Below, in pieces: positions 44,809 to 57,579 of a stretch of 64,000 nucleotides of DNA. The number at the start of each line of letters is the position of its first letter. Within the stretch, counting starts at the first letter, position 1. The position numbers were made by a program, and so were the translations under genes. This stretch comes from Parietaria judaica. Lineage: Eukaryota; Streptophyta; Magnoliopsida; Rosales; Urticaceae. A model generated the notes under the pieces. The model saw nothing but the letters and a program-made list of their open reading frames with translations. It made no database searches and was not told the DNA's origin. The DNA is taken from the NCBI GenBank assembly GCA_954871525.1, contig OX940863.1, positions 23,448,001 through 23,512,000 on the forward strand, given 5' to 3'.

Positions 44809-45676
44809 TCGTAATAATTAATATGTTGTGGTGCCAATTTAGACCAATTATTATGTCCTTTAATGATCAATCATGCATTACGGTAGTCTCATGCATAAAT
44901 AACCATTATCTTACCTTTATTTGGTGTTTTAAACATATTGAATTAATATTTAGTTATCTACAATAGTTCTTCCAAATAAATTTGGATTAAATTAACCTAA
45001 AAATCTCTCCTAAGATTAAAATTCTCAAATATTGGTCGCTTGTATCTTCTTCATCGAATGATGGAATTTAGCAATTTTAAGTCGTTTTCAAGTCGAATAT
45101 CACAAAGTTTCATTAAAAAAAAAAAGTTGCAGATCTTTGATAATTTTTCAATATGAGTTTGTAGTGGACTTATAATTCGACTTCAAATAAATGAGTTAAG
45201 AATAAAAAAAAAAAAAAAAACTTATAAGGTGCATTATGCAATGTTTATAATTCTGACATTGTCCAACGTCCATACATTCTTCACATAAATTTTTAATCGA
45301 TAAAATATAGCTTAGGGACCCCTCCAAACAATAGAAAGGGCCAAAAAAACATATGATCTTTGTCTAATTAGAATTTCTCCATATCAATGAGCCAGAAGTG
45401 AGTGAAAATTGTGCGGTTAATAATATACCACAGATCCTAAACAAAAAGCAGATAAAAATAAATTACCCAACTAAAGAGATTTCCAATTGACAGTGAGTTT
45501 CAAGATCATTCAAACAAACAAAACTTGTACAAAGAATAAGTTACATACACAAAAGAATTTCAACACCAACTTCATCTTCACCCAAAAACTTACTTGTCTT
45601 CTCTTCAAACATTTGAAAAATATATATAGTTAACTTATACTATCATCACTACACAATCAAAAAGTGAAATGACCAT
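44809..45676. other. Spacer and 3' flank of the coiled-coil gene
   Basis: AT-rich sequence with A-runs. No gene or repeat boundary is visible. Confidence 0.45.
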
Positions 45677-48073
45677 TTACTTGGCAGATTCAGGGGGTCT
45701 CCTGGTATCTTCTTCCTCCGGGGACGGGTCCGAGGCTAACCGGTTTTGGTTTTGCGGAGGGAAAATTTTTTCAGTCTCTTGAAGGATTCCGGATGAGAGA
45801 ATGTCTTCGGTAGTATGTTCTTCCTCGGGGGATGATCCCGAGGTTAAGACGACGCCACTTTTGGTGTCTTGAAACCGGTTTCGTGGAGGGAAGATCTCTT
45901 CAGTCTGTGGAAGAATTTCGGATACGAGAAGATCTTCGGATTCGAGGTGTCTCTTGGTGTGTTCTTCCTCGGGGGACGATCCCGAGGTTAAGGCGACGAT
46001 ACTTTTGATTTCTCGAGACTGATTATGAGGAGCGAAGATATGTTCAGTCTCCGGAATGGTTTCAGATGAGAGAAGATCTCCAGATTCAAGGGCTCCTTTG
46101 GTATCCTCTTGCTCCCGGGAAAATACCGAGGTTACAACGACATTTTTTATTTCTCGAGACTGGTTATGAGGAGCAACGATATGTTCAGTCTCAGGAAGAT
46201 CTTCAAATTCGAGGACTCTCTTGGTATCTTCTTCCTCCGGAGATGATTCCGAGGTTATAACGAAGACGTTTTCGATTTCTTGATGAGGGAAGATCGGTTC
46301 AGTCTTGTGAGGAGTTTCAGAAGAAGGAAGATCTTCGGAGATTGAGGATCTTGGCGTGATGGAGAGCACTCGAGAGATTCCAGAAGAGCCGTTTACGGGA
46401 TAAACCTCCGTAACTTCTTCACTGCATTCGTCTAAGTACACAACGTCCTGCATTGTGAGCTGATGATATTCCACGATTTCCCTCAGAAAGCGATTCTCTC
46501 GAGCGTATATCGAGTTTTCGTTGGCTAAGCGCGATTTCTCTGCCAAAAGGGTCTCCAATTGAAGCCGGATCTGAAATCAAAGCACGGGACCAGTGCTTAA
46601 TATTAGAAAATGTGGGGGAATAGTAGTGAAATTGGAGGGCTTATGCAATGTCATACCAACTCATCGTCTTCGCGGTGGTCGCCCTTATCCCGATTCTCCC
46701 TAAGCATCTTGTTTTCCTCTTCCAGTTGCGAACACCGTTCCTTCGCAAAAGCTAAGTCTGCTTTGACGGTTTTCAGCTCCCGAAGTAGAAGTTTCGCTTT
46801 GGCAGCCGTGGCCATCGCAACCTGTGATTATGACAAAGATTAACGACCGGTCTGTTTATCGAGCTTTAAAAGAGTCTAGAATAAACTTGGACATGACTAA
46901 AGCACAATACACACTACTAATTTTCAATCGAACGTAAACAAACTCAACCATAAGATCACGCCATTTGAGTTTCCTTGGCCTGCAAGTTTCGGCAAACTTG
47001 TTCCGTCCACTCGATTACATGATCAGATACACACAAATCACAATAACAAAGCTGCCACCTTACGTCGCGTGAGGCTTTGAGTTGCGTTTCTTGGTTGGCT
47101 TGAGTTAGAGGCTGCGTCGGTTGCATCTGAGGCTGCCACGGGTTGTGGTTCGCGTAGTGATGAGCTTGATATGGCGCCTCGGCATTTTGCCCTTGTCGCT
47201 TAATTTGCAGCTTTCGAGTTTCTTGTATAATATCAGCCGTCTTGTTCTCCACAATCGTTCGACCCTCCTAGAAAACGAACAAGTCATATCGTGACATGAA
47301 TATTTCGAAAACAGAACAATCGATTTCAAGCATCCATTTCGCCAAAATCAATTACTTTGCAGGCCATTATAATCAAGGAAAACACAAAAAAGAGCATCAA
47401 ATCTACATAACAAATTATCGAAAAGTCGGTTTTGTACCTCGAAGGCCTTCTCGAACGTGTCGCCGATATGATTAAGAGAGCTCGCGATCGCATCCAAGCC
47501 CTTTCGAAACTTGTGATTGTCACTCTTCCTTCCGTTCTCATTCGACTGATACGATTGCTGCTCGCAGAAAACAAAACTTTTGATTCCTAAGCTTGATTCA
47601 ACACGACTGAACATTTATATGGCTGATAATCATAGATTGTTCACCTGGTTCGGCGTCGAGTCATTGAACGGGAGCGACGTATTCTGGGACGCCGCTTCGT
47701 GCTGCGGCGAGACGACGACCTCGTCGTCGAGCATGGCTTTCGCTTTGCGAGCCAGAACTCCCCAAAACCCCGCCTTCGAATCGGCCGTCTCTTCGTACGC
47801 ATTGAACTCCTGAACAAAAACAAAACGATAACAATACCGATCAAAATTCGTCACAGATCCAGAGAAACCAGACGCCATAGCCGACGAACACGATACCTTG
47901 GCGCGATGGTGGCGATCCAGGGAGAAGGACGACTCGCGCAGCGCCGACGAGGCTCGCATCGCCTTGGAGGCGAGGGTCGAGGGCGGCGAAGAAACGGCAT
48001 CGTCGGTGGGGAGATGAATCTCCTCTTTGAAGGTGGAAGCTCTGGAGATCCCTTGCCTTCTTCTGTACGCCAT
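45677..48073 (-). CDS. Plant coiled-coil protein with repeated acidic C-terminal tail
   Basis: Six exons: 48073-47897, 47809-47645, 47557-47438, 47267-47064, 46821-46657 and 46570-45677. All junctions are GT-AG and in frame, giving 574 residues. The N-terminus [18 protein letters not shown] and the [15 protein letters not shown] block resemble a conserved plant family of unknown function that I cannot name securely. A helical segment (exon 3, [22 protein letters not shown]) is followed by a Gln-rich stretch and a strong coiled coil in exons 5-6 ([22 protein letters not shown], then [15 protein letters not shown]). The last ~180 residues contain four to five degenerate ~45-residue repeats with SSPEEE(D/H)T and (I/L)(P/Q)(E/Q)TE.IF.P.N motifs. 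It has no signal peptide or membrane segment, so it is probably cytosolic. The role is unknown. Confidence 0.8.
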
Positions 48074-49670
48074 TGATGCTCTCTGTCTCTGCTTTCCTTC
48101 GCTCTTTCTCTCTCTAACCTTTTTTTCGCTCGCTTTCTCTCTCTATCTAACTGATTCGGTCGTTTTTTCGTTTTCTATTATTAGATAGAGTGTATTATAT
48201 AATTAATTTATTAATAATGTCTTAAATTTATTTTTCTGAAAAACACTAAGTTTTTTAATCCCTTAATTAATATTAAAAAACTGTATTTTTTTAGTTAATT
48301 AGTATTAACTACCAGTACCACCAATTTAACTAAATATCTGCTAATATTACAGAGCCACAAATATTTTTAAATAAAATAAAATAAAATGATCAGAAATATA
48401 AGTATATATGACTTTTTTTATTATTATTATTTTTGTTGTGTGTCTATATATATGTATATACATGAAATATATATAAATATAATATATAGTCCATATGTGG
48501 AACTCAATGGAATATTAATGTAAATGTAAATATGCTATGTGTAGATAATTTATTCAAGAGACGAAATAACTTTCTGTTGGAAGCACGTCTCTTACGTAAT
48601 GCAATCAATTCGCTGAATTTAATAAATAAACAATTACAACACTTTTTTCTATAATTATATTTATTCCTTTATTTAAATATATATATATATATATTTTTGA
48701 CTTAACTAATAGATATAAAGGCTTTGAATTCCATCTATATGATAATATATATTCCATATATTGAAATGATCTAAAGTTATAGATTACGAACATAATCCTA
48801 TTTAGTACACGTATAATTAGGTAGACAAAAAAAATAACAAAAATCTAATATACATATATAAACTAAAATTAAGGGTAATTAATTAGTTAAGAGAGTGAAT
48901 ATTGAAGGTGTTATTAAATATTAAGTATGCAAAATGCTGTGTGACAACTCAGAAATGTTGTTGCTTCATTAAGGGTTGGTCCACCCAAAAAAGGTATTTT
49001 TATAATCAAGATTTTTTTTTTGCTCTTGCTTTTATTACAAACATCAAAATCAAGCCTAAAACCTTTAACATAATTAAAATGAATTAATTTGAAAAAGAAA
49101 AAAAAAATATGCACAAATGAGTTGTTTAAACTTTAAAGAGCCCTTTTGAGAAAATATATTGGAAAACTTAAAATATATAAATTAATTAAGCCTAAAGTTT
49201 TTTTATTTTATTTTAATACGTTACATTTCTTTGTCAAAGACTTCTCTACACGCTTATTGCTTTACAATGTGTAAATGCTTAGTGTTTAAGGTTTGTCTTC
49301 CCTTGAATTGTAATTGAATAATTTTTTTTTTTTGTAACTATGTATTAAATCACCTCTATAATTTGGTGATATGTGTCGAAATATTAATATCTTTTTTCAC
49401 TCGAAGACAATTTTTTGAATTCACAAGTAGAGAAGGTATTTTGAAAGAAACAAAACCGATTTAAAAAAAAAAAAAAAAACACGAACTCTTTATTGATAAA
49501 CGAACGATACGAAGGCTCGTTCCTTCGAGTGCATGGTCGCGACTCTTCCGATGTGCCTTGGAGTCCTTTAAATGACCGTCGTGCTCTCGGCACCATTTCT
49601 TCGTTTGTGCGTCAAAATGGCGGGTTTGTCTGGGCGGAGGACCGGGGTCTATCTTAGCACATATAAAAAG
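48074..49670. other. Spacer between the coiled-coil gene and the bromodomain gene
   Basis: Up to about 48180 it is the CT-rich leader of the coiled-coil gene (minus). The rest is AT-rich. About 49384-49640 is more GC-rich and could hold the 3' UTR or an extra 3' exon of the bromodomain gene. No independent gene is supported. Confidence 0.45.
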
Positions 49671-52256
49671 TTATGATGCCACATTCTCCATCGTTGCATG
49701 GTCAATCAGCAAGATTGACTCGTTTTCCGCGCTTTCGAACCGCGAAAACGAGAATCTTCTCGATTCTCCAGCTCGAGTCATTGATAAAGAAGGAGACCGA
49801 GTTCTCCTACTTTGTTCTTGATGTACCTTGTCACTTAAGCAAAAACTTGGATTAGTAGAGACGCTTCGGTTTCGAACCCTATCTGCTAAACTGCGAGAAC
49901 TAGGGGGCGATTTTAGTAGTTTCTGCCTGGCGATCATCTGCGCTACCGGCCCTAAATCTTTGACGAACAGCTTCAAGCTTTCGCTGTATCCGATTTCCCG
50001 TTGAATGATCTGTTCAAAGCAATGAGGCATCATCACATCTAAAAGTTAATTTATGATCTTATGAAGAAACTAAATGAATTAACTATAACATAAAAAAACA
50101 AAGCAAATACTTACAATCTCGATTTTTTTTTTTTTTTGCTGCTCGATAATGTCGAAATGCATAAATCGTTTTCGTCGAGGAATAATTTATGTGCTTTGTA
50201 TGTACAGCGTTTATCTACTTCAGCGGATCTCGATCTTCTTCGATCACCGTTACCTTCACGGGAATTCTCGACATTTCTACCATATCTTCTTCTTGCCTGT
50301 AGGAATTTGGATTCGAAATTCTCCGGGTGCGTTTTGAGAACGTCAAAGATCTGGACAGCTAGTTCACTGATCGCTCGAGCCTGTAAGTACCACTCTCGTA
50401 ACCTTCCGAATTTTCTTTTTAGAATTTAGAAAATGATGCATAATATTCCGATATTGTAAGTTGGATTTTATCTGCTTTACCTGTCTATAATATATCGTAG
50501 TAGAAGAGTTGAAATACATCGCGTTTTTTGTAATCAATTGTTTATCGTTCTGCATGAGACAATGGCAGACCCAGGATAAAAATTCCGAGAGACATACTAG
50601 TTGATAATATTTTGGCAGATTTTTAACAAAGAACGTACTCAAAAGTTAAATAAAAGGTCAAAATGTTTGAGAACAGAGACAAAACCTCGAACTGCGCAAG
50701 ATTCGCGTACATTCCTTGATGAAGATTAGCCCTTACGGTCCCGAAATCCATGGGATTTTGTACGATCTCGTAGTAATATTCAACCTTTTATAATAAAAAA
50801 GGTACACAATTTAATTAAGTATACACCAGCGGTTCTCGTCGGTTAACCGGCTTTTTGAGCATCTCGGAGAAAAATTCACCATTTACCGCAATATCTCGTG
50901 GAAATATTGTCCACTATCACTTAATATTTTTAAAAAAATCAAGTGCATGTTTTGAACAAAAAAACTGATCAACCTAAGCCGATTTTTCCTTTGCGCTTTT
51001 TTATTATTATAAAAAACCGACAATATGCTGAAAACCGACTAAAACAGGTGCTTTTTTTTTTTTTTAATATCACGGTGGTTATATTATATACCTTTTCGGG
51101 ATCAACTGGCTCAGCAAATATTCTATGGATATCTCTCCTACAAAAGTTCAAAAGATATTATACTAATAGAATATAAAGACTTGAAAATGTCTTTTTGCCT
51201 ATATGAACAAATGGGCATTTAATACAGCATGTATGTTAAGCTTACTTCTCTAATATATCGATAAGAAGCTCGAGAACTTGTTTTTCTGGAAGCCGTGGCT
51301 TCGATTGCTCGGTGGACCGTAAGTCTACTTTTTGTTCGTAGGGTGAACAATCTTTAAATTTTTGTATGTCACGGGACTTGAATTCTGTATTTCATGTACA
51401 AATTCAAATACTTAACCATGCAACGAATTCGCGCTTCAACAATTAACGTACATTTACACTAAATACCATCGTGCTTTTTTGCCTTCTATGTCATGCGCAA
51501 ACCATTGATCTAACATGTAAAAAAATAAGAAATCACATATAATTATGAATTGATAAAAGACAAAGATGAAGAAAATAGACCAATATTAGCTTGACGATCA
51601 TTGTGCCTGGATTCTTCACCACCCTGCAATTCAATATTACAAAGTGTTCTTAAAATTGAAATCACATAACTTTAGTGGTTAATAAACTTGGCAATCTTGA
51701 CCTTCACAAAAAAAAAAAAGAAAAAAAAAAGACACAATGTATCATCATAGGTATTCGTCAAATTAATAACTTTGATTAAATAATTTTTTTTATACGGTCT
51801 CGAGTCTAACTAACATCACAAAATAATACCTCGATGAACTAATAATCTCAATAATATAATAAAATTCTCTAGTCTCGTTAGTATTAATTTATAGAGATTC
51901 GACTATATACCGTTAATACAATTTTCATTTTCAAGAAAATGCAAAACCAAAAATAATGAGGATGAGAAATAGAAGAAACCTTTACTTGATGAACAGTTTT
52001 GACATTTCTGTTGATCGTTGACCTTGTCCCGGAGGCTGGTCCACGAGCTTGGCGTCGACTTTGACTTTGACCATTGTTATCAATAGTTATTTTCTGATCA
52101 GGGCAACGTGGTGGCTCGCGTGAGAATTGCGTGTCTATTTTGTAAAGTTAAAAAAGAAATCGACATTGTACAATTTTTGTTTTTAACAAAGGTATGAAAG
52201 AAAATATATCAAATTTTTGTATGCAATGACGACGTACCGTAAGAATACAGATTCAT
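49671..52256 (-). CDS. Single-bromodomain protein
   Basis: About ten exons on the minus strand: 52256-52238, 52134-51986, 51623-51581, 51509-51460, 51376-51246, 51137-51092, 50784-50686, 50549-50481, 50380-50115 and about 50038/50009-49671. The first eight join with consistent phase. Exons 5-9 encode a bromodomain: LPEKQVLELLIDILE (helix Z), VDPEKVEYYYEIVQNPMDFG (ZA loop), RANLHQGMYANLAQFE, NAMYFNSSTTIYYRQ with the acetyl-lysine-binding Asn (NAMYFN), then ARAISELAVQIFDVLKT. Bromodomains read acetyl-lysine on histones, so a nuclear chromatin role is expected. The C-terminal part has FVKDLGPVAQMIARQKLL and no further known domain. The exon 9-10 junction is not in frame as read, because of an A15 tract in exon 9. 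The donor of exon 4 and acceptor of exon 5 are weak. It belongs to a plant-specific small bromodomain family. Confidence 0.75.
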
Positions 52257-53130
52257 ATACTGAACGAGATAGCCGGTTCGGATCACTTCTTTTTGTCAAT
52301 ACTAAAACCCTTTGCTTTGAAGCTACGAATGAATGAATTAAATGATTTCAGATTAAAGCCTTTTTAAAAGCACAACCCAGCTCACAAATAATATACTCAA
52401 TTTTTATTATAATTAAATTATCAAATTTTTGTTGATAATTATTCAGATGATACTGTTATTATACCTTTTCTAGATGTGCGTATACGAATAAATTGAATTA
52501 ATATTTTGTTTATTATGTGGATTTGGACAAATATTAGCCGTTTCAGCTTGAGGTTTTGTATAATAAATGTTATATTTATTTATTTATAATTTTTTTGAAT
52601 ATCTAGATTATTAGCCTGTTAATAAAAAAAAACATATATCAGATGAAAATCATCCCAAATATCCAGCTAGTTAATAAACATATATCATGTGTTTGTGTTA
52701 TGTGTATTAAAAAGCCAAATACACTTTCTCAGCTACATATTTATTTTGTATCTCTAGAATTTAATTATTCCCGTAAAAAATTAACTCTATAGGTGCCAAA
52801 ATTTATAGTCATTCATTACAAATTTTATCGTAGAGCTAAAATTATTTTGTAGTTTTGCCCGGCAAAATAAAATGTCTGTATTTTTGTTAACATTGGGTAG
52901 TTTGGCCGAGCAAAACACCTCTCCAAATATTTAAATATTGGATAGTTAAGCTGCTAATATCTCATGTAAAATTGAGTATTATTATTAATATTTTTTTATT
53001 GTGTCTACAAACAAAAAATACAACGGAAATCAATAAATAATTAAATATACTTGTAATATTTTTGTAAAACTCCTATCGATGAAGGGTGTAATTGCTAATA
53101 ACGTTTTAACAGAGGGGAAAAAAATCACAT
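52257..53130. other. Spacer
   Basis: AT-rich sequence holding the upstream region of the bromodomain gene (minus). No other feature is seen. Confidence 0.45.
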
Positions 53131-53269
53131 TCTAACAAAATACGTGGGTGCCACTATATTTATATTTTATATACCCAATATTCAATAATAAAAAAGTGTA
53201 AAGCTCAATGCATGGTATTGGTAGGGAATCAATTAAAAATAAATAAATAAATAAATAGCAAAAGCTTTT

Positions 53270-54057
53270 TACAGTCACGCGCTCCGAGGAGCGTGGAGTT
53301 CCGTCGCTGTGGTAATTTCGCAGTGAGTTTCGAGCCTCAACAAGAGACTGGTTCTGCGATTCATTCCTCGGATTCCTTGCGATTCTCTGAGAAAAAGCCC
53401 TTTTAGTTCTTCTTCGATTTTGTAGATACACTATCTTCATCGATTCAATGTTCGAATCGGCTTCTTTCTTCTTCTTCTTCTTTGATGATTTGTTGTGATA
53501 TTGGGTTGAGAAGAAAGGGTTCAATCGATTTTATGTGAGCTTGTTGTCGCTTCTCACAGCAAGATCGAATCAGGTCTTTGCGTTCTTGGATAACCTGGTA
53601 TTGCTCTCTTCTTTTTATTTATTTATTTTTTATTTAATTTATATGTTTTTTGTTCTGGGTTCGTTGAGTTTGCAGCTTTTTGGTGAATTGAGATTTCATG
53701 GCTTAATTACAGAGGAACAGTGATCATCAAAGCTCTGAGTTTATATTAAATGGTGATTCCTGGAAAATTGTTATCAGGATTCAAATGGAATGAGTGACAT
53801 TGATAACTTCGTTTTCGTTGGTTAATGGTGAAAACGCGAAAAAAGTTGTGATTTTTGTAGCCTTCTTGCTCGGTTTTCGCGGAAGGGATGAAGTCATTTC
53901 AGGGTTATCAGTCTTCACATTGCGATTTTGCAATAATTTCTCTAAAATCACCTAACGAAAATGCTTGAATTTGTTGCAGTGTTCTTTGAAATCTAATTGT
54001 ATGTATGATCCGTCTTTTGGTTATTCGTACTTTTCATTTTTCATGTTTCTTGCTTAG
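53270..54057 (+). other. Probable 5' leader and leader intron of the RING-H2 gene
   Basis: A CT-rich leader-like segment (about 53270-53597) is followed by a possible donor (CTGGTATTGC, near 53598). A canonical acceptor CTTGCTTAG ends exactly at 54057, immediately before the ATG. The leader therefore probably contains an intron, as is common in plant genes. Confidence 0.45.
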
Positions 54058-55455
54058 ATGGAAGACAATCCTCGGAGAATGTCGCAACAATCGCCTCAGT
54101 CGACTACCGATCACAGCGTGAGCGGTGGTACGCCTGGCCGTGCTGTGTGTTCTCTGTGCGAAACGACTCTTTCACCCGAGCCTGAAGCGATTGATGAGCT
54201 TGAATACATTAGCATTTGCGGGGACTGCAAGTTTCTGCTCCTCGAAGATCTCGAAACGCCATCGCGTGAGTCTCGTCAAAGGAGACCACCGAGCCGGCGA
54301 AGGATCAGGTACAGCAGCAGCGAGTCTGTGGAGGATCGTTTCTCTCAGCAATTCTCGCACTTGATCAATTCGGTGCGGCCGAATCTTGATGATCCTCCGC
54401 TGGAAGGCGATCAGACCAGTCGGTTGATCCACCGAACGAGTGCTCGCACCACCCCGGACGGGTCTAGAAGATGGCGACGGGTTTTCTCCGACACCGAAAG
54501 CGAGGGCTTCAATAATACGGATTCCGTTTATGCTGAAAGTGAATCTCTTTTCCATTTCGGGGGGGACTCGGATGCTTCAGTGGACCTCAATGGCTTTCTG
54601 GATATAGACGAAGGAAGTGATTATGAAACCGACACTGATATTGATCCGATGCATGCCGGGCTTAACCATTGGAACTCCGATGATGTAAGACGGGGAGAAG
54701 AAGAACAAATGGAGGAGGAAGAGGAAGAAGGTGAGTGGGAAGAAGGTGACGCCATAGATGACAGTGCTCGGAGGTCCGTCTCTTCTTCCGACTCGGTTGA
54801 CATGATGCGTACAGACGACCCGCTTTGGGCAGTTCACGTAAATGAGAGAGGAGTGCAGGAGTTTCTCCTGATGCTCGCTGGAGAAGAACACTTGAGACGG
54901 GGAGCGCCTCCGGCGGCGGCGGCCTTCGTGAACAGCCTGCCACGCTTCGTCATCAGTAAGGATTACGCGGATGACGATGACATGTATTGCGCGATATGCA
55001 AGGACGCGCTAGCCGTCGGATCAGAAGTGAACCGGCTTCCGTGCGATCATCTCTACCACCCGTTCTGCATCCTGCCGTGGTTGAGCTCACGGAACTCGTG
55101 CCCGCTCTGTAGATACGAGCTGCCCACCGACGACAGAGAGTACGAAGAAGGGAAGCGCCGGATTATCGCAGCCGAGGATATCTCTGTTACCTTTTCCGAT
55201 AGAGAAGAAGGCGGCGAGGAAGACCGTGATGTCGGGACGGAGCGGGGAGAGTCGCCGGCGGCTAACAGCGGCAGAGGAAGGTGGCTGTTTCTTGCGGCGC
55301 CGATTGTGGGATTTGTGGGCATTGTTCTTGTCTTGTGGTTGGGGAATCGTCGGAATGAATCTTCGGGTCAAACGGGTGGAATTCAAATTAACGGGGGAGG
55401 GCCGTCTTCCGGCCGGAGGGAGGACCGGAGCCGGAGATGGTGGTCGCTGTTTTGA
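54058..55455 (+). CDS. RING-H2 E3 ligase-like protein with C-terminal membrane segment
   Basis: A single coding exon of 465 residues. Near the N-terminus (31-58) two Cys pairs (CSLCETTL and CGDC) are spaced as in a small zinc-binding motif. A long acidic, Ser/Arg-rich region follows, with an E-run near 220-232. The RING-H2 finger spans residues 311-351: CAIC, then CDHLYHPFC and CPLC, with the His-His pair of the C3H2C3 type. The conserved Trp in PWL supports E2 binding. Residues about 408-429 (LFLAAPIVGFVGIVLVLWLG) form a membrane helix, leaving a basic tail. It probably acts as an E3 ubiquitin ligase anchored by its C-terminus; the substrate is unknown. A soluble RING protein with a hydrophobic tail is the alternative. 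Confidence 0.88.
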   Translation: MEDNPRRMSQQSPQSTTDHSVSGGTPGRAVCSLCETTLSPEPEAIDELEYISICGDCKFLLLEDLETPSRESRQRRPPSRRRIRYSSSESVEDRFSQQFSHLINSVRPNLDDPPLEGDQTSRLIHRTSARTTPDGSRRWRRVFSDTESEGFNNTDSVYAESESLFHFGGDSDASVDLNGFLDIDEGSDYETDTDIDPMHAGLNHWNSDDVRRGEEEQMEEEEEEGEWEEGDAIDDSARRSVSSSDSVDMMRTDDPLWAVHVNERGVQEFLLMLAGEEHLRRGAPPAAAAFVNSLPRFVISKDYADDDDMYCAICKDALAVGSEVNRLPCDHLYHPFCILPWLSSRNSCPLCRYELPTDDREYEEGKRRIIAAEDISVTFSDREEGGEEDRDVGTERGESPAANSGRGRWLFLAAPIVGFVGIVLVLWLGNRRNESSGQTGGIQINGGGPSSGRREDRSRRWWSLF

Positions 55456-56491
55456 TCAATTTGTGATTAGTGTGGTAAATATGTATTGATTGTTACTGAT
55501 TGTGTTGTAACAAAGCTCTCAAGTCTTGGCCTGAGAAGCTCTTCTCCTCAATTCAACCGTTAACTTTCCACGTTTGAAGGATTAATTTCGATGAAGCGGT
55601 GTCGTTTCATTTAGAAAAAACAAAGTCAAATCATCAAAGTTATAATAAAAATCTTATTAAATTCACATCTTATAATATATATTAATTAAAAAATTCACCA
55701 ATTTATATAAGAATTACTAAAAAATTAGTACATATGTAAAAACAAAATTGTCCATATCGGGATTGACTTCTTTTTTTTCTTCTTCCTCTAAATAGTCCGT
55801 TATAAGATTGAGATATCTCAATTGAATTCCGAAAACCAGATTCCCGGATTTATTGAAACGGGACTGAAATACCAGTTTATTAAAACAGGATTTTATAATT
55901 TTTTCGCAATCAGAATTCTAAATAAGTATACATTATTATATTAATTTCCAAATTTTCGTTATTTATTAAACTAATAATAGACATTTAATCTTAAACCATC
56001 AACTTATATTTAGCAGTTATATAGATAAATTTTTTATTTAATAAATAATATATATATATATATATATTACAATTTTCCTCCCGAAAGATCAATAATAAAG
56101 TTGAGACGGAGTTACTATTACTATTGTTTATATATATATATATATATATATCGTACTCAAATAAAAGAGGATCACAAAGCTGAATTGCTTCTTTTAATAT
56201 ATTTTGATTAGAGGAATAGAAATTATTGGCTTCACTTCCACATATTTGAGCCAAATTCAAATAATTACAGCAAAAAAGTAATGGGAAATCTATACAAAAT
56301 AATGTTGGAATGGCCATTGTAGCCAATCTCCACTACTAAATAAATAAGCCTCATAAATTGATCTTAATGTAATTAAAAATAAATAAGCAATGTGCCCAAA
56401 AAGATATTGGCCCTTTCTATGATCTTCTGTTTCTGCATCATGACTTCCTTGGTATGAATTGCTTTTTTTCTTTTTAATTTCCTTGAAATAA
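55456..56491. other. Convergent 3' spacer
   Basis: Lies between the stops of the RING-H2 gene (+) and the PILS gene (-). It is AT-rich with (AT)n runs near 56049-56067 and 56131-56150. No gene is seen. Confidence 0.5.
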
Positions 56492-57530
56492 TCAGAAGAG
56501 AATGTTTAGGAAGAGAACGATCCAAGCCGCCATGGAGAAGACGGCGAAAATGTGAACCCAGAACAACACCGCGGCCGCTTCCTTCCCGCAGCCTCTCAAA
56601 TTCGCCACCGCACCTGAGAAGAGACGAGCGTTTTTCAATTTTTTTGTAACCGGAGAATTTTAATTCAAATATATACATCAAGCATTGAAGAAGGGTCTCA
56701 CCGGCGAGGATGGAAGTGGGCATGGAGTGTTGGAGAAGCAAGACGAAGCGAAATATCTTATCTCCGGCGGGGAGGAAACCGAGCTTGTCGGCCATCATCA
56801 CGATCCCGAGCCCAACAGGTGGCACCAAGACGAGCCGCGCAAAGACTATAGCCGCGGTTGTTCTTAGGCCGAGCTTGGAACTTCCCGGGCCTGCAAGCGA
56901 GAAGGGCCGTATCGGAATTTGTTTTGAATAAAATTGAAAATCTTATCAAGGAAGTGACTATTGTTAAAAGTCAACTTACCGTCTATGAGGTTGCCTCCAA
57001 GAGCCAAAAGAATGCAAGGAATCATCGCTTGCCTGAAGAAATCAAAAGATCATTAGTTGTATTATTTTAAAATAATATAAAGTTTTTTTTTTTTAAATAA
57101 TAAAAATATAAAGTTTAAAGTAGTCATATTATAACTATAGAATCATCTCAACCATGCTTTATTCAGCAAAGTCCAAAGCACATTGTTTTCCCTTTGTTGA
57201 TGATTAGAAAACGTAAATTTTGACAAAATTACCCCACTATAAATTACTACGAGCTATTTTGACCCGCGAGTTCTCATAATTTGAATATTAACCGCTTCAA
57301 CTGTCCTAAACTAATTTTCCAATAACGAGAACTTGGGAGTTATTTGAAAAAATAGTGAAACACGGAGGGTTATTTTGTCAAGTTTTCCGAAACATACTCC
57401 TATCTTATATCACTACAAAACTAGAAAGAAATTGTTGCACTAACATTCAAAGGAAAGATCAACCAAAACAAAAATGAATTGCTATTTTAGTAAAAGAAAA
57501 GAAAAAGACAAAGCTAAGGTACATGTAATT

Positions 57531-57579
<49 letters not shown>

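Noticed and set aside
53132..53524. A minus-strand 130-codon frame upstream of the RING-H2 gene
   Set aside because: It overlaps the likely leader of the RING-H2 gene and contains poly-K and random sequence.
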